Below are positions 14,887-23,053 of a stretch of DNA of 43,898 bases, one piece after another. The notes beneath the pieces are model-generated. The model did not search any database. It was not told where the DNA came from and saw only the letters and a program-made list of their open reading frames with translations. Position numbers and translations under genes: made by a program. Source of the stretch: an uncultured Lachnospiraceae bacterium (GTDB lineage: Bacteria; Bacillota; Clostridia; Lachnospirales; Lachnospiraceae); NCBI GenBank assembly GCA_947625875.1, contig CANQQG010000016.1:1-43898 (forward strand). The letters are read 5' to 3'. Each line of letters begins with the position of its first letter. Within the stretch, counting starts at the first letter, position 1.

Positions 14887-15804
14887 TTACCTTACATTCT
14901 TATCAATCAGATTATCAATCGCTTCCACCAGATATCCGATCTCCGGTTTGGTCAGCTGCGCGTCAGCGCCGAGCGACTCGCCCTTCCTTCTCATTTCTTC
15001 ATTTACAAGAGACGAGAAGATGATCAACGGTATCTGTTTTAACACATCATCTGTTTTTACAAGCTTTGTGAGCCTGTGCCCATCCATGATCGGCATTTCG
15101 ATATCCGTAATGATGCAATGCACTTTTTCAAATACATTTCCATTGTTTTTATATGTAACCAGCTTATCCCATGCTTCTTTTCCGTTCATACACATCGTAA
15201 TATTGGTGTATCCCGCTTTTTTCAGGCTGTCCGTAATCAGCTTGCCGAGCAGCGGCGAATCTTCCGCGATCAGAATCGGCGAGTCATTCCTGTTGCGCTC
15301 GCCCAGCGATTCAATGTCAGATACTTTCAGGCCTGTCTCCGGGCTGATATCCGTCACGATCTTTTCAAAGTCAAGGATGACCACCAGCTTATCCTGAAGC
15401 TTGATCACGCCTGTGGAAACCCCCTGTGAAGTCCCGTCCCGCTCAATATTGATCGTGGAATCCGGTTTGATGATATCCGCCCAGGATACCCTGTGGATAC
15501 CGATCACCTGGTCTACATGGAATGCGATATTCAGCTTATTGAAATTCGTAATGATAAATAAGCCCTGCTCCCCCGTATCAGCCAGCCCCATGCAGCTCTT
15601 TAAATTGATAACCGTTATCATCGTATCACGCGGCATAAAAATGCCTTCCACACTCGGATGCGCATTCGGGATCGGCGTAATCGGCTGATATGTAAGAATC
15701 TCCCTGATCTTTGCCACATTGATCCCGTAATGATTTCCATTCAGCGTAAATTCCAACACTTCCAGCTCATTCGTCCCGTTCTCTAACAGAATGTTTGTAT
15801 CCAT
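14887..15804 (-). CDS. cheV: Chemotaxis protein CheV (CheW domain plus receiver)
   Basis: Coupling protein that links chemoreceptors to CheA, with a phosphorylatable receiver that adjusts adaptation. Its 305 residues comprise a CheW-like domain (about 8-160, LEVLEFTLNGNHYGINVAKIREI, VEGIFMPRDTMITVINL) and a C-terminal response-regulator receiver (about 175-300). The receiver has an acidic pocket (LIAEDSPL), phospho-Asp motif CIITDIEMPIMDG and the conserved Lys in QLTKPEI. The start at 15804 (MDTNILLENG) is chosen because GGAGG lies seven bases upstream; the longer ORF reaches through the binding site. It is monocistronic, bounded by its own terminator. Together with the MCP gene it implies motility. 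Confidence 0.93.
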   Translation of the reverse strand: MDTNILLENGTNELEVLEFTLNGNHYGINVAKIREILTYQPITPIPNAHPSVEGIFMPRDTMITVINLKSCMGLADTGEQGLFIITNFNKLNIAFHVDQVIGIHRVSWADIIKPDSTINIERDGTSQGVSTGVIKLQDKLVVILDFEKIVTDISPETGLKVSDIESLGERNRNDSPILIAEDSPLLGKLITDSLKKAGYTNITMCMNGKEAWDKLVTYKNNGNVFEKVHCIITDIEMPIMDGHRLTKLVKTDDVLKQIPLIIFSSLVNEEMRRKGESLGADAQLTKPEIGYLVEAIDNLIDKNVR

Positions 15805-15842
15805 ACCTATCTCCTCCCAAGCCATTCTCTGTAATTAGTAAC

Positions 15843-15851
15843 AGTATATCA
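15843..15851 (-). promoter_or_regulatory. Extended -10 promoter of cheV
   Basis: TGATATACT on the minus strand (-10 TATACT at 15843-15848 with an upstream TG), 39 bases before the cheV start. No good -35 was seen, and it does not resemble a sigma-28 site. Confidence 0.45.
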
Positions 15852-15925
15852 CACTATTGTCCAAAATTACACGCATTTTTTACAAATTTTTATATATTTT
15901 TATTCAAAACCTCCCATCCGGCCAT

Positions 15926-16723
15926 TTAACCGCCGATCAGCTGCACCGTCGACGTGGTTTCACCGACCGTAACGTCCAGATCCATTGTCTTTATGCCGCC
16001 AAGGGAGCCTTTCCTGACCTGAAACACCAGAACCGTATCCGCCGCCTCCCCTGCCGCGATGCTGCCCTCATACGTGCTGAGGTCGTTCAGAAGGATCGTC
16101 ACATCGGAAGCTGTGCTGACTTCCCCGTTTATTTTCAGGTTAAATACCGGCAGCTTTGCCAGAATATTACAGTCTGCGGCGCGGCTGCTGTTATTTTTCA
16201 GCCTGATATGCAGGATTAATAATGTATTTCCGCTGTTTGCGCTGACCGCATAGCTTTCCGTTTCGGCATACTGGTCTGTCAGCTCATAATCCCGATATAC
16301 CGCGTCAACGCCCCCAAGCTGCAGCGCCTGGTTCAGCGAGACATAGGAAACCCCCGGCTCTGCGGCGTCCTGCTGCGTATTTTCCTGCGCGCCGTTATCG
16401 GCGGGCGCATCATCGGCAACGGCGTCATCCGCGGCGGAGTCCACTTCCGGCTCTTTTTCTTTTTCGTCTTCTTTTTCCTGCTCCGCCTCCAGCGCCATCT
16501 CCGCCTCCAGCGCGGCGACGTCCCGGATCCCCTCCGGCTGCTCTTTGTTAAATTTCGTAACGACATGCGCGGAATATTGCACAACCGCCGCCCGCTCTTC
16601 CTCCGTAAGGTCATATACCTGCTCTCCGCATCCGGCAAACATCATGGAAACGGCCAGAACCAGCGCCCCTGATAGGAATCTTCTCTTTTTCATACAACCT
16701 GCTTTCATACAATCTGCTTTCAT
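15926..16723 (-). CDS. Lipoprotein of unknown function with a DUF4352/DUF5067-like domain
   Basis: A 265-residue exported protein. The signal region MKKRRFLSGALVLAVSMMFAGC has a lipobox with the lipidated Cys at residue 32 of this start. The mature part begins helical, passes through a Glu/Lys- then Ala/Asp-rich linker, and ends in a beta-rich domain (about 150-265, TLLILHIRLKNNSS, TVLVFQVRK). That fold resembles the immunoglobulin-like DUF4352/DUF5067 domains of Firmicutes lipoproteins. Start choice is uncertain: in-frame ATGs at 16744, 16738, 16723, 16708 and 16693 are separated by 15-base repeats. The one at 16723 has the best ribosome binding site (GGGAG, spacing eight). It follows the histidine kinase gene by about 90 bases. 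Confidence 0.75.
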   Translation of the reverse strand: MKADCMKAGCMKKRRFLSGALVLAVSMMFAGCGEQVYDLTEEERAAVVQYSAHVVTKFNKEQPEGIRDVAALEAEMALEAEQEKEDEKEKEPEVDSAADDAVADDAPADNGAQENTQQDAAEPGVSYVSLNQALQLGGVDAVYRDYELTDQYAETESYAVSANSGNTLLILHIRLKNNSSRAADCNILAKLPVFNLKINGEVSTASDVTILLNDLSTYEGSIAAGEAADTVLVFQVRKGSLGGIKTMDLDVTVGETTSTVQLIGG

Positions 16724-16738
16724 GCAACCTACTCCCAT
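16694..16738 (-). repeat. Three tandem 15-base units carrying in-frame start codons
   Basis: On the minus strand three units read ATGGGAGTAGGTTGC, ATGAAAGCAGATTGT and ATGAAAGCAGGTTGT, followed by ATGAAAAAG. Each unit encodes a M-x-x-x-C pentapeptide and contains purine-rich bases that could serve as ribosome binding site for the next ATG. Confidence 0.8.
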
Positions 16739-16812
16739 AACCATTTTTTATCCTGTTTTATGCCTGTCCTCTTTCTATGTTAGCATTTCTGCCGCGATTA
16801 GGCAATGCTTTC

Positions 16813-18348
16813 TTAATTTTTTGTGTCAAGTTCCATCCAGAATACCACGCCGCCCTCACAGTTATACACGCCGCACTGCCTGTTGAAAGAATCCATGATC
16901 GCTTTTACGATAGAAAGCCCGATGCCGCTTCCGCCATATTCACGCGTCCGCGCCTTATCCGCTTTATAAAATTTGATCCAGACCTTGTCCAGGTCTTCCT
17001 CCGCGATCGGCTTTCCCGTATTAAATACATTGACGCGCACACAATCTGTTTTTATTTCACAGGTGATCGCAATCCTTTTCTCGCCGTCCGCGTAATGGAT
17101 GGCATTGCTCAGGAAATTGGTGATGACTTCTTCCGTCTTAAACTCGTCCGCCCATACATACAAAGGAGCGCCCGCGTCAAAATCAATGGAAATGCCATTT
17201 TGCTGTATCAAAATCGAAGAGGCGTTGATGACGCCCGCGATCAGCTCTGTCAGGTCAAACCGCTCCATAACGACGGCTTCATTGCCAAACTCCAGATGGT
17301 TTAACGTCAGAAGCTGCTTTACCATACGGTTCATTTTATCCGCTTCATCCATAATGACTTCACAGTAAAACATCCTGCTCTCTTCATCGTCGTTGATGCA
17401 CTCCTGCAGGCCTTCCGCATATCCCTGGATCAGCGCCAGCGGCGTTTTCAGCTCGTGCGACACGTTTGACAGAAATTCTTTGCGCATCTCATCAATCTGG
17501 GTTTTCCGCGCATTGTCCAGCAGCAGTTCGTTATTGGCGCTCTTTAATTCGGAAATCGTCTGTTCCAGCTTTCCCGAAAGCTCATTCATATGCTCGCCCA
17601 GGAGATCGATCTCGTTTTTGCGCTTTTTATCCGACACACTGTATTTCGCTTCAAAATCCAGTTCCGTCATCCGCTTGGAGATCTCTGTGAGCTGTAAGAT
17701 CGGGTTGGTGATCCGCCGCGTGACAATGCCCGCCGCAAGCGCGCTGATTGCCAGCACGATCAGGCCCGTAACAAGTAAAAACCGGTTCGTCAGGCTCGAT
17801 GTGTCCCGGATGCTTTTTAACGCTGTGCGCGCCATTACCAGCTTCCCGTCCGAAAGCGTCCCCCACATGACCAGATATTCCGAGTTGGTGCGGTTGTCAT
17901 ACTGCTTCTGGATCACATAATTCTCGCCCTCTTTTATGATGGACATCCCGCCCTCGTCTCCGCTGCCGCTGAACAGAGCCTCCATAAAATGCAGCACCAT
18001 CGTCTTATTGTTGTTTTCCGAAGAAAGCACGACCGTACTGTCCGCATTGATAATGATCATCCGCAGGTTTCCATTCGCGCACAGCTGCTCAAATTCTATA
18101 TCAAATTCGCCGGATTCAAGCGTGCCGTCCGCGCTGGCCGCATCAATCTTTTCAAAGCTGTCGGTCAGTATCCGCTCCTTATTCCAGACGTAATACGGTT
18201 CCAGAAACATCGTATTAAAAAAAACGCCCAGAAAGACCGTCATCACGACAAGGGCGACCAGAACCAGCGTAAACTGCCGGTTCAGGGAATGGACGCCGCT
18301 TTTTTTATTTCTTTCTTTTTTATCTTTTTTCACTTTTTTGGATCCCAT
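16813..18348 (-). CDS. Sensor histidine kinase (HAMP, HisKA, HATPase)
   Basis: Membrane sensor kinase of the OmpR/PhoR class, 511 residues. After a Lys-rich cytoplasmic start there is TM1 (about 26-48), an extracellular sensor of about 140 residues (LEPYYVWNKERI to ARTALKSIRD), TM2 (about 188-210) and a HAMP linker (211-265). The HisKA phosphorylation site FLSNVSHELKTPLALIQGY holds His298. The ATPase part shows the N box NFLSNAIHYADG and G boxes DKVWIKFYKADK and GGSGIGLSIVKAI. It starts six bases past the end of the cognate regulator gene, so the two form one operon. The signal is unknown. Confidence 0.93.
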   Translation of the reverse strand: MGSKKVKKDKKERNKKSGVHSLNRQFTLVLVALVVMTVFLGVFFNTMFLEPYYVWNKERILTDSFEKIDAASADGTLESGEFDIEFEQLCANGNLRMIIINADSTVVLSSENNNKTMVLHFMEALFSGSGDEGGMSIIKEGENYVIQKQYDNRTNSEYLVMWGTLSDGKLVMARTALKSIRDTSSLTNRFLLVTGLIVLAISALAAGIVTRRITNPILQLTEISKRMTELDFEAKYSVSDKKRKNEIDLLGEHMNELSGKLEQTISELKSANNELLLDNARKTQIDEMRKEFLSNVSHELKTPLALIQGYAEGLQECINDDEESRMFYCEVIMDEADKMNRMVKQLLTLNHLEFGNEAVVMERFDLTELIAGVINASSILIQQNGISIDFDAGAPLYVWADEFKTEEVITNFLSNAIHYADGEKRIAITCEIKTDCVRVNVFNTGKPIAEEDLDKVWIKFYKADKARTREYGGSGIGLSIVKAIMDSFNRQCGVYNCEGGVVFWMELDTKN

Positions 18349-18353
18349 GACGC

Positions 18354-19031
18354 TCAGCCCACTTCAAATTTATAGCCCATGCCCCATATGGTCTTGATAT
18401 ATCCGCCTTTTTTTCCAAGTTTGGCGCGGAGTTTTTTCACATGCGTGTCAATCGTGCGCGCATCGCCAAAATAATCATAATTCCATACATGGTTCAGGAT
18501 CATCTCACGCGACAGGGCTATGCCCTGGTTTTCCGCAAAATAAGCCAGCAGTTCAAATTCTTTGTAACTCAGTTCCAGCCGCTCCCCATCGACAAGAACC
18601 ATATGCGCCGTCTTATCGATCAATATGCCCCCGACCTCGACAGACTGCCCGCCCTGCAGTTTATTCGACCGCCGCAGCAGCGCTTCCACGCGCGCAACGA
18701 GAATCTTCGGGCTGAACGGTTTTGCAATATATTCGTCAACGCCCATTTCAAAACCGAGCAGCTCATCGCTCTCATCTCCCTTTGCCGTCAGCATGATGAT
18801 CGGCACCGCAAAATTCTCCCGTATCTCCCGGCATACTTCCCACCCGTTCATTTTCGGCATCATGACGTCCAGAATCAGCAGCGCGATATCCTTATTTGCA
18901 TAAAAGATATCCAGCGCCTCCTCACCGTCGCCCGCTTCCAGCACCTCAAAATCCCGTTTCACCAGAAAATCCCGGACTAATTTGCGCATCCTGCTTTCAT
19001 CATCCACAACAAGTATCTTTAATTTTTCCAT
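18354..19031 (-). CDS. OmpR/PhoB-family response regulator
   Basis: DNA-binding partner of the adjacent kinase. Its 225 residues carry an N-terminal receiver with acidic residues VVDDES, phospho-Asp55 (LLILDVMMPKMNGWEV), the conserved Thr (MLTAKGDES) and Lys (YIAKPFSP). A C-terminal winged helix follows (about 130-225, LELSYKEFELLAYFAENQGIALSREMILNHVWNYDYFGDARTID in outline). The ATG at 19031 is chosen; an in-frame GTG at 19040 is an alternative, and the ribosome binding site is weak for both. No target is given by the sequence, but an OmpR-type direct repeat lies at 9455-9476. Confidence 0.94.
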   Translation of the reverse strand: MEKLKILVVDDESRMRKLVRDFLVKRDFEVLEAGDGEEALDIFYANKDIALLILDVMMPKMNGWEVCREIRENFAVPIIMLTAKGDESDELLGFEMGVDEYIAKPFSPKILVARVEALLRRSNKLQGGQSVEVGGILIDKTAHMVLVDGERLELSYKEFELLAYFAENQGIALSREMILNHVWNYDYFGDARTIDTHVKKLRAKLGKKGGYIKTIWGMGYKFEVG

Positions 19032-19100
19032 TCCGGACACCCCGTTTCCATTTTGCGTTCAGTATAACGCAGGAATATGAAAAAAATGTGTTCGCGGCGC

Positions 19101-19673
19101 CTATTCTTCCACCGTTACCGTATCATCCGAAAATGTATCCATATTTAACTCGATCTCTTTTTCCCGAACCGCCTGCTCGCGTTCCTGCAGTTCCTGCTCC
19201 CACTGCGCATATTCATCCTGCAGGCTGCTCTCATAATTCAGGATCGTCGTCTGCCCGCTTGTCGCGGAAATGACAAACATAATGACAATCGCAAGCGCAA
19301 GCGTAAGATTGGCCGCAATGGAGAGTTTTAATTTATTTTTCATCTCATCAAGCTGCCTGCGCATCCGTTTGGTAATGCCCACCCGGTCGTCCACAACAAG
19401 ATTGGACGCGACCGGAATCGGCCGGATGTCCTCGCTGTGGACGCCGGGCATTGTTTTTAAATAATCCTGCAGTTCTTTTAAATACGCATAGCCGATCGGC
19501 GTCTGAAACATCTTCTGTTCCAGCAGCTTATGGTAGATCGAAAAAACCTGGTCAGGCTTTGACATATCCGTACGCGACCGGACATACTGTACGCCCTGCG
19601 CCTCCGTACGCGCCTGTTTCGCCATCGCCTCATCTGTAAAAGAATATCCTTCCACTACGATTATATTTCCCAT
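19101..19673 (-). CDS. Unknown single-TM protein
   Basis: A 190-residue protein beginning MGNIIVVEGYSFTDEAMAKQARTEAQGVQYV. The first 110 residues look like a small cytoplasmic mixed alpha/beta domain with KPDQVFSIYHKLLEQKMFQTPIG and YLKELQDYLKT. A membrane helix follows (about 118-138, SIAANLTLALAIVIMFVISAT), then a Glu-rich coiled coil (about 148-178). I do not recognise a named family. AGGGAG lies close to the start codon. The 20-base gap after the methyltransferase gene suggests co-transcription with it. The phasing of basic residues before the helix predicts N-in topology. Confidence 0.72.
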   Translation of the reverse strand: MGNIIVVEGYSFTDEAMAKQARTEAQGVQYVRSRTDMSKPDQVFSIYHKLLEQKMFQTPIGYAYLKELQDYLKTMPGVHSEDIRPIPVASNLVVDDRVGITKRMRRQLDEMKNKLKLSIAANLTLALAIVIMFVISATSGQTTILNYESSLQDEYAQWEQELQEREQAVREKEIELNMDTFSDDTVTVEE

Positions 19674-19693
19674 GATCTCCCTTAGCCTTCTTT

Positions 19694-21187
19694 TTACTGC
19701 TCATCCTGCAACGCCCGCTGCTCTAAGATAAACAGATAGAAACCGTCTTTCTCGCGGATGCAGAACTCCTGCTTCAGGCGGAACGTCCCGAGCAGGCGTA
19801 TATATTTTTTCACAAGCCCGATCTCATTGCAATATATAAATACCCTGCCGCCGTCTTTTAACAGCTTCCATGCGCGTTTAAAAAACGCCAGGTAAAACGC
19901 GTCCTGCTCCTCGCGCGTCTTCTTTCCCCGCAGCGGCATGTCCGCCCAGATCTCATCAAACAGATACCCATGCGTAAATTCCAGAAAATTCCTCTGGATA
20001 TAATTGATATTCATATGTGCAGCCGCCGTATTTGCGCGCGCGCCGAAGATCGCCTCTCCATACGTGTCCGTCCCAAACGCCGCCCGCACCGGAAGCGCAT
20101 ACAGACGCTCGATCAGCAGCGTGCCCGTCCCGCAGAAGGCGTCCAGCACATGCGCATGGTCAGCCAGCCAGTTTGACGAAAGCTCTACGAGCAGGGCCGC
20201 CAGCGTCGGATGCATAGAGGTCGCCGTCGTATATTTCCGGTAGGAGAAACGGTTCTTTAAAATCGTAAAAAGCTTCAGGCATGGGAAGAAATTGCCATTC
20301 TTATCCTGAATCAGACGGATCTCGATCTCATAATTGCCCGTATCGTTCACAAGGAAATGCTGGGTGCGCAGCTCAAGCTCCGTCGCCAGTTTTTTTGCAA
20401 AACCGCTTTTTTCTTCCAGCGTCATCGGGCCTTTGATCTCAAGGCGGAACGCATACGGGCCGTTCCCCTCATGCATTTCCTCCAGAAGCTCCAGAAGATT
20501 GGAGCCGAGCAGGATCTGCGCCGCCTCTTCCGGCTGCATCGGCGGCCGCCTGTCACAGTACAGATTGAACAAAAGCTCGCGGTACGTACGGATCGCGGAG
20601 ACCTCCCGGACAATGCCGCCCGTCACCTGCACGCCCATCGGAATGACCTTCGCTTCCCCTGTTTCCACCTGTACGCAGGTCGTATCCTGATAATGTTTCA
20701 GCGTCGTCAGGATAAAATCCTGCGGCTTATAATATCCGGTAAATTTATGGCGGAGCACACCGTCAAATTTTGCCACAAGCCTGCGCATCTGCTGCACTTC
20801 TTCCTGGATATGCTTTTTTTCTTCCTCCTGTGGCTCATAGGCAAGCAGCTCCTCGTAACGCTTCTTGATCTGTCGCTCATAAGCCCTGCAGTCGAGCTTC
20901 TGCATGGCGGCAAGATACGCGCTCTTTACAAAAAGCTGCGTCTCCGCCACATACGCTTCCCAGATCTGGTCCAGGCTCTCCTGGCTCTTTACGAGCCCCA
21001 GTACATTCGCCGCGTTTTTACGCACTTTTGCATCTTCGTCTTTTAAAAAGCCTGCGATCAGCGCATCGTCTTCCGTCATGGAAAGATAGGCGTCCAGCGC
21101 GCCTTCTTCCTTTAATAATTTTTTTAATTCAATAAGGTTTTTCCTGATCTCCAACCCCTGCTGTAACGCTTCATAGATTTCAGTCAT
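19694..21187 (-). CDS. SAM-dependent methyltransferase with N-terminal HEAT-like region (TRM11/THUMP-MTase type)
   Basis: A 497-residue protein. Residues about 1-130 form HEAT-like helices (DALIAGFLKDEDAKVRKNAANVLGL). A middle region (about 150-300) has the features of an RNA-binding THUMP-like domain. The C-terminal Rossmann methyltransferase has motif I VLDAFCGTGTLLIERLYAL (near 346) and a motif IV region reading ADMPLRGKK (near 411), in place of the usual D/N-P-P-Y/F. It likely methylates an N2 or N6 position in RNA, but the substrate is not known. The start at 21187 (MTEIYEALQQ) has AAGGAG seven bases upstream; the longer ORF does not. The DMP variant looks characteristic of this Clostridia subfamily rather than damage. 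Confidence 0.82.
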   Translation of the reverse strand: MTEIYEALQQGLEIRKNLIELKKLLKEEGALDAYLSMTEDDALIAGFLKDEDAKVRKNAANVLGLVKSQESLDQIWEAYVAETQLFVKSAYLAAMQKLDCRAYERQIKKRYEELLAYEPQEEEKKHIQEEVQQMRRLVAKFDGVLRHKFTGYYKPQDFILTTLKHYQDTTCVQVETGEAKVIPMGVQVTGGIVREVSAIRTYRELLFNLYCDRRPPMQPEEAAQILLGSNLLELLEEMHEGNGPYAFRLEIKGPMTLEEKSGFAKKLATELELRTQHFLVNDTGNYEIEIRLIQDKNGNFFPCLKLFTILKNRFSYRKYTTATSMHPTLAALLVELSSNWLADHAHVLDAFCGTGTLLIERLYALPVRAAFGTDTYGEAIFGARANTAAAHMNINYIQRNFLEFTHGYLFDEIWADMPLRGKKTREEQDAFYLAFFKRAWKLLKDGGRVFIYCNEIGLVKKYIRLLGTFRLKQEFCIREKDGFYLFILEQRALQDEQ

Positions 21188-21219
21188 TCTACTTCTCCTT
21201 GTATCTTTTTCTGTGCTTT

Positions 21220-21915
21220 TTATACATGATAACGGTCCAGATACGCCTGCACGTCTGTGCGGAACTGTTCCCACGCAGACGGAACTTCCACAAAATATTT
21301 CGGGCATTCTTTCCCTGTCACGTCATAATGGCGTATCACATCGGACACGGTAAGATGGTACCGCTCCACCAGCCATGCGGTCAGGCGGACTGCCGTATCA
21401 TAGGTACGATCGTTAAACTTCCCCGTATCATCCCCGATACAGCATTCGATCGATATGGTATCCGCATTGCGGCCATTGGAAGCGTACGAAATCTCATTGC
21501 ATGGAATGCACTGCACGATCTCGCCGTCCAGCCCGATGACAAAATGGCTGCTCGCCTTTGTCACATGAGAATCTTTCAGCCCTTCAAAATAATTTCTGTT
21601 CGCAATGGCGCCCGTTCCCGGATTGCCCGTATAATGGATGACAATGCCGTTTACGGACGAAAGTGCAATGCCCGGCCTCGAATATTCATTCAGCGTCAGA
21701 AGCTCGACGTCCAGTTCCGGCCTTGGTATCTTTCCCTCTTCCTGCGCGTCTTCCAACACTGCTTCCTGCCCGCCCGCCTCCAGACGGTCTTTCATGATAT
21801 GCATGGCGGGAGCCGCCATCAGAAAACAGGCGAAACATGCCACAAAACGCAGAAACACTTTCTGCTTTCTCTTTTTTCCGGAAACCCGTTTTACCGTTTT
21901 TTTCTTCTTTGCCAT
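21220..21915 (-). CDS. N-acetylmuramoyl-L-alanine amidase (Amidase_2)
   Basis: Zinc amidase that cuts the bond between N-acetylmuramic acid and the stem peptide of peptidoglycan. The 231-residue form starts with a Lys-rich segment and one membrane or signal helix (about 20-40), then the catalytic domain (about 85-230). Likely zinc ligands and catalytic residues are visible: His94 (VIHYTGNPG), Glu157 (SIECCIG), His196 (VIRHYDVTGKECP) and Cys204, as in CwlA/CwlH-like enzymes. The start is placed at 21915, eight bases after the cobD stop; a GGAGG lies 15 bases upstream, inside the end of cobD. A longer start at 21972 would overlap cobD. Confidence 0.87.
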   Translation of the reverse strand: MAKKKKTVKRVSGKKRKQKVFLRFVACFACFLMAAPAMHIMKDRLEAGGQEAVLEDAQEEGKIPRPELDVELLTLNEYSRPGIALSSVNGIVIHYTGNPGTGAIANRNYFEGLKDSHVTKASSHFVIGLDGEIVQCIPCNEISYASNGRNADTISIECCIGDDTGKFNDRTYDTAVRLTAWLVERYHLTVSDVIRHYDVTGKECPKYFVEVPSAWEQFRTDVQAYLDRYHV

Positions 21916-21922
21916 ATCGCCA

Positions 21923-22975
21923 TTATTCGGCCTCCTGCATCCATCCGTCCAATACGCCCGCCAGCTTTTCATTTTCTTCGCGGCTGCGCACAGTCACGCG
22001 GTAACTCCCTTTTTCCATCCCTTCCATATTGCTGCAGTCGCGCAGCATGATGCCATGCCGGATGCTGTATGCGTGCAGCCCCGGACGGCTTTTAAAAAAC
22101 ACAAAATTCGCCTCGCCCCTGGCATGGGAAATCCCTATGCGCTGAAACTCGTCCAGCAGCCATGCCCGTTCCCTTGCCGTCGCCTTTGCAGTTTCCCGCA
22201 CGAACCCGCGCGCTTTTGTACAGGCAATGCCCGCCCGCTGCGCCATCACAGACACTTTTGCAAGCGGCAGTACGGACGCCTGCATCCGGCTGACAAGGCT
22301 TTCATTTTTGCACACACCGTATCCAAGACGGATTCCGGGCATCGCAAAAACCCTCGTAAAATCTTTCAATACAAACAGACGCCCGTCCGCTTCCTCCGGA
22401 TCCAGGCGGAACTTTTCCGCCTCTTCCACAAAATCCAGATAACACTCATCCAGCACGAGCTGCGCCTGCATTTCCCTGCACCGCTCCAATACCGCGCGGA
22501 TAAATTCCTTATCAAACAATACTGCGGTCGGATTGCTCGGATTGCACAATAAAACCATATCCGTCTCTTTCGTTATGCGCGCGCAGAACCCATCCAGCGG
22601 GATATCATACCCCTCCGACGGCTCCGTATAAAAACACTCCGCCGCGCATCCCGCCTCCGCCAGCGCCCTTGTATATTCCTCAAATCCCGGCACCGGCAAC
22701 AGGGCTTTTTTCGGCTGCAGCGCCCGCAACAGGCTTTTTAACACTTCCGCCGCGCCGTTCCCGCAAAAAATCTGCCCCGGCCCTACGCCTTCCATCTCCG
22801 CAACATACTCGTCCAAAGACCGCCCATCCGGCTGCCCGTCCGGCGCCGCAGGCGCAACAAGGCCTGCCCTCGCCGCCTGCATGACATTGTCCGGAATGCC
22901 GAGAAAATTAATATTTGCCGAAAAATCGATACAGTTATTCTGAAAAAAGAAATTTCCTCCCTGCTGTAACAACAT
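21923..22975 (-). CDS. cobD: CobD-like L-threonine-O-3-phosphate decarboxylase with the PLP lysine replaced by Arg
   Basis: Fold-type I PLP protein of 350 residues related to histidinol-phosphate aminotransferase. CobD makes (R)-1-aminopropan-2-ol phosphate for the nucleotide loop of cobalamin. Family hallmarks are visible: DFSANINFLGIP (17-28), FCGNGAAEVL (70-79), CNPSNPT (144-150), LDECYLDF (175-182) and MPGIRLGYG (212-220) with Arg216. The active-site lysine, expected in the (S/T)-K position of FVLKDFTRVFAMPG, is Arg208 (codon AGG, 22352-22354). Without it an internal aldimine cannot form, so activity is doubtful. It lies downstream of cobS, which supports the CobD assignment over HisC. 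Confidence 0.87.
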   Translation of the reverse strand: MLLQQGGNFFFQNNCIDFSANINFLGIPDNVMQAARAGLVAPAAPDGQPDGRSLDEYVAEMEGVGPGQIFCGNGAAEVLKSLLRALQPKKALLPVPGFEEYTRALAEAGCAAECFYTEPSEGYDIPLDGFCARITKETDMVLLCNPSNPTAVLFDKEFIRAVLERCREMQAQLVLDECYLDFVEEAEKFRLDPEEADGRLFVLKDFTRVFAMPGIRLGYGVCKNESLVSRMQASVLPLAKVSVMAQRAGIACTKARGFVRETAKATARERAWLLDEFQRIGISHARGEANFVFFKSRPGLHAYSIRHGIMLRDCSNMEGMEKGSYRVTVRSREENEKLAGVLDGWMQEAE

Positions 22976-23053
22976 GGTTCCGCTCCTTTTACCTATTTCA
23001 ATTCCACCGGTTTCAATGATCGCGTCCGGATTCCCTCTGTGGCGGCTGCGGCA

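Noticed and set aside
19925-19955. DMPLRG in the methyltransferase, considered as a lost catalytic NPPY/DPPY motif
   Set aside because: The form appears usual for this HEAT-methyltransferase subfamily in Clostridia, so it was not reported as damage.
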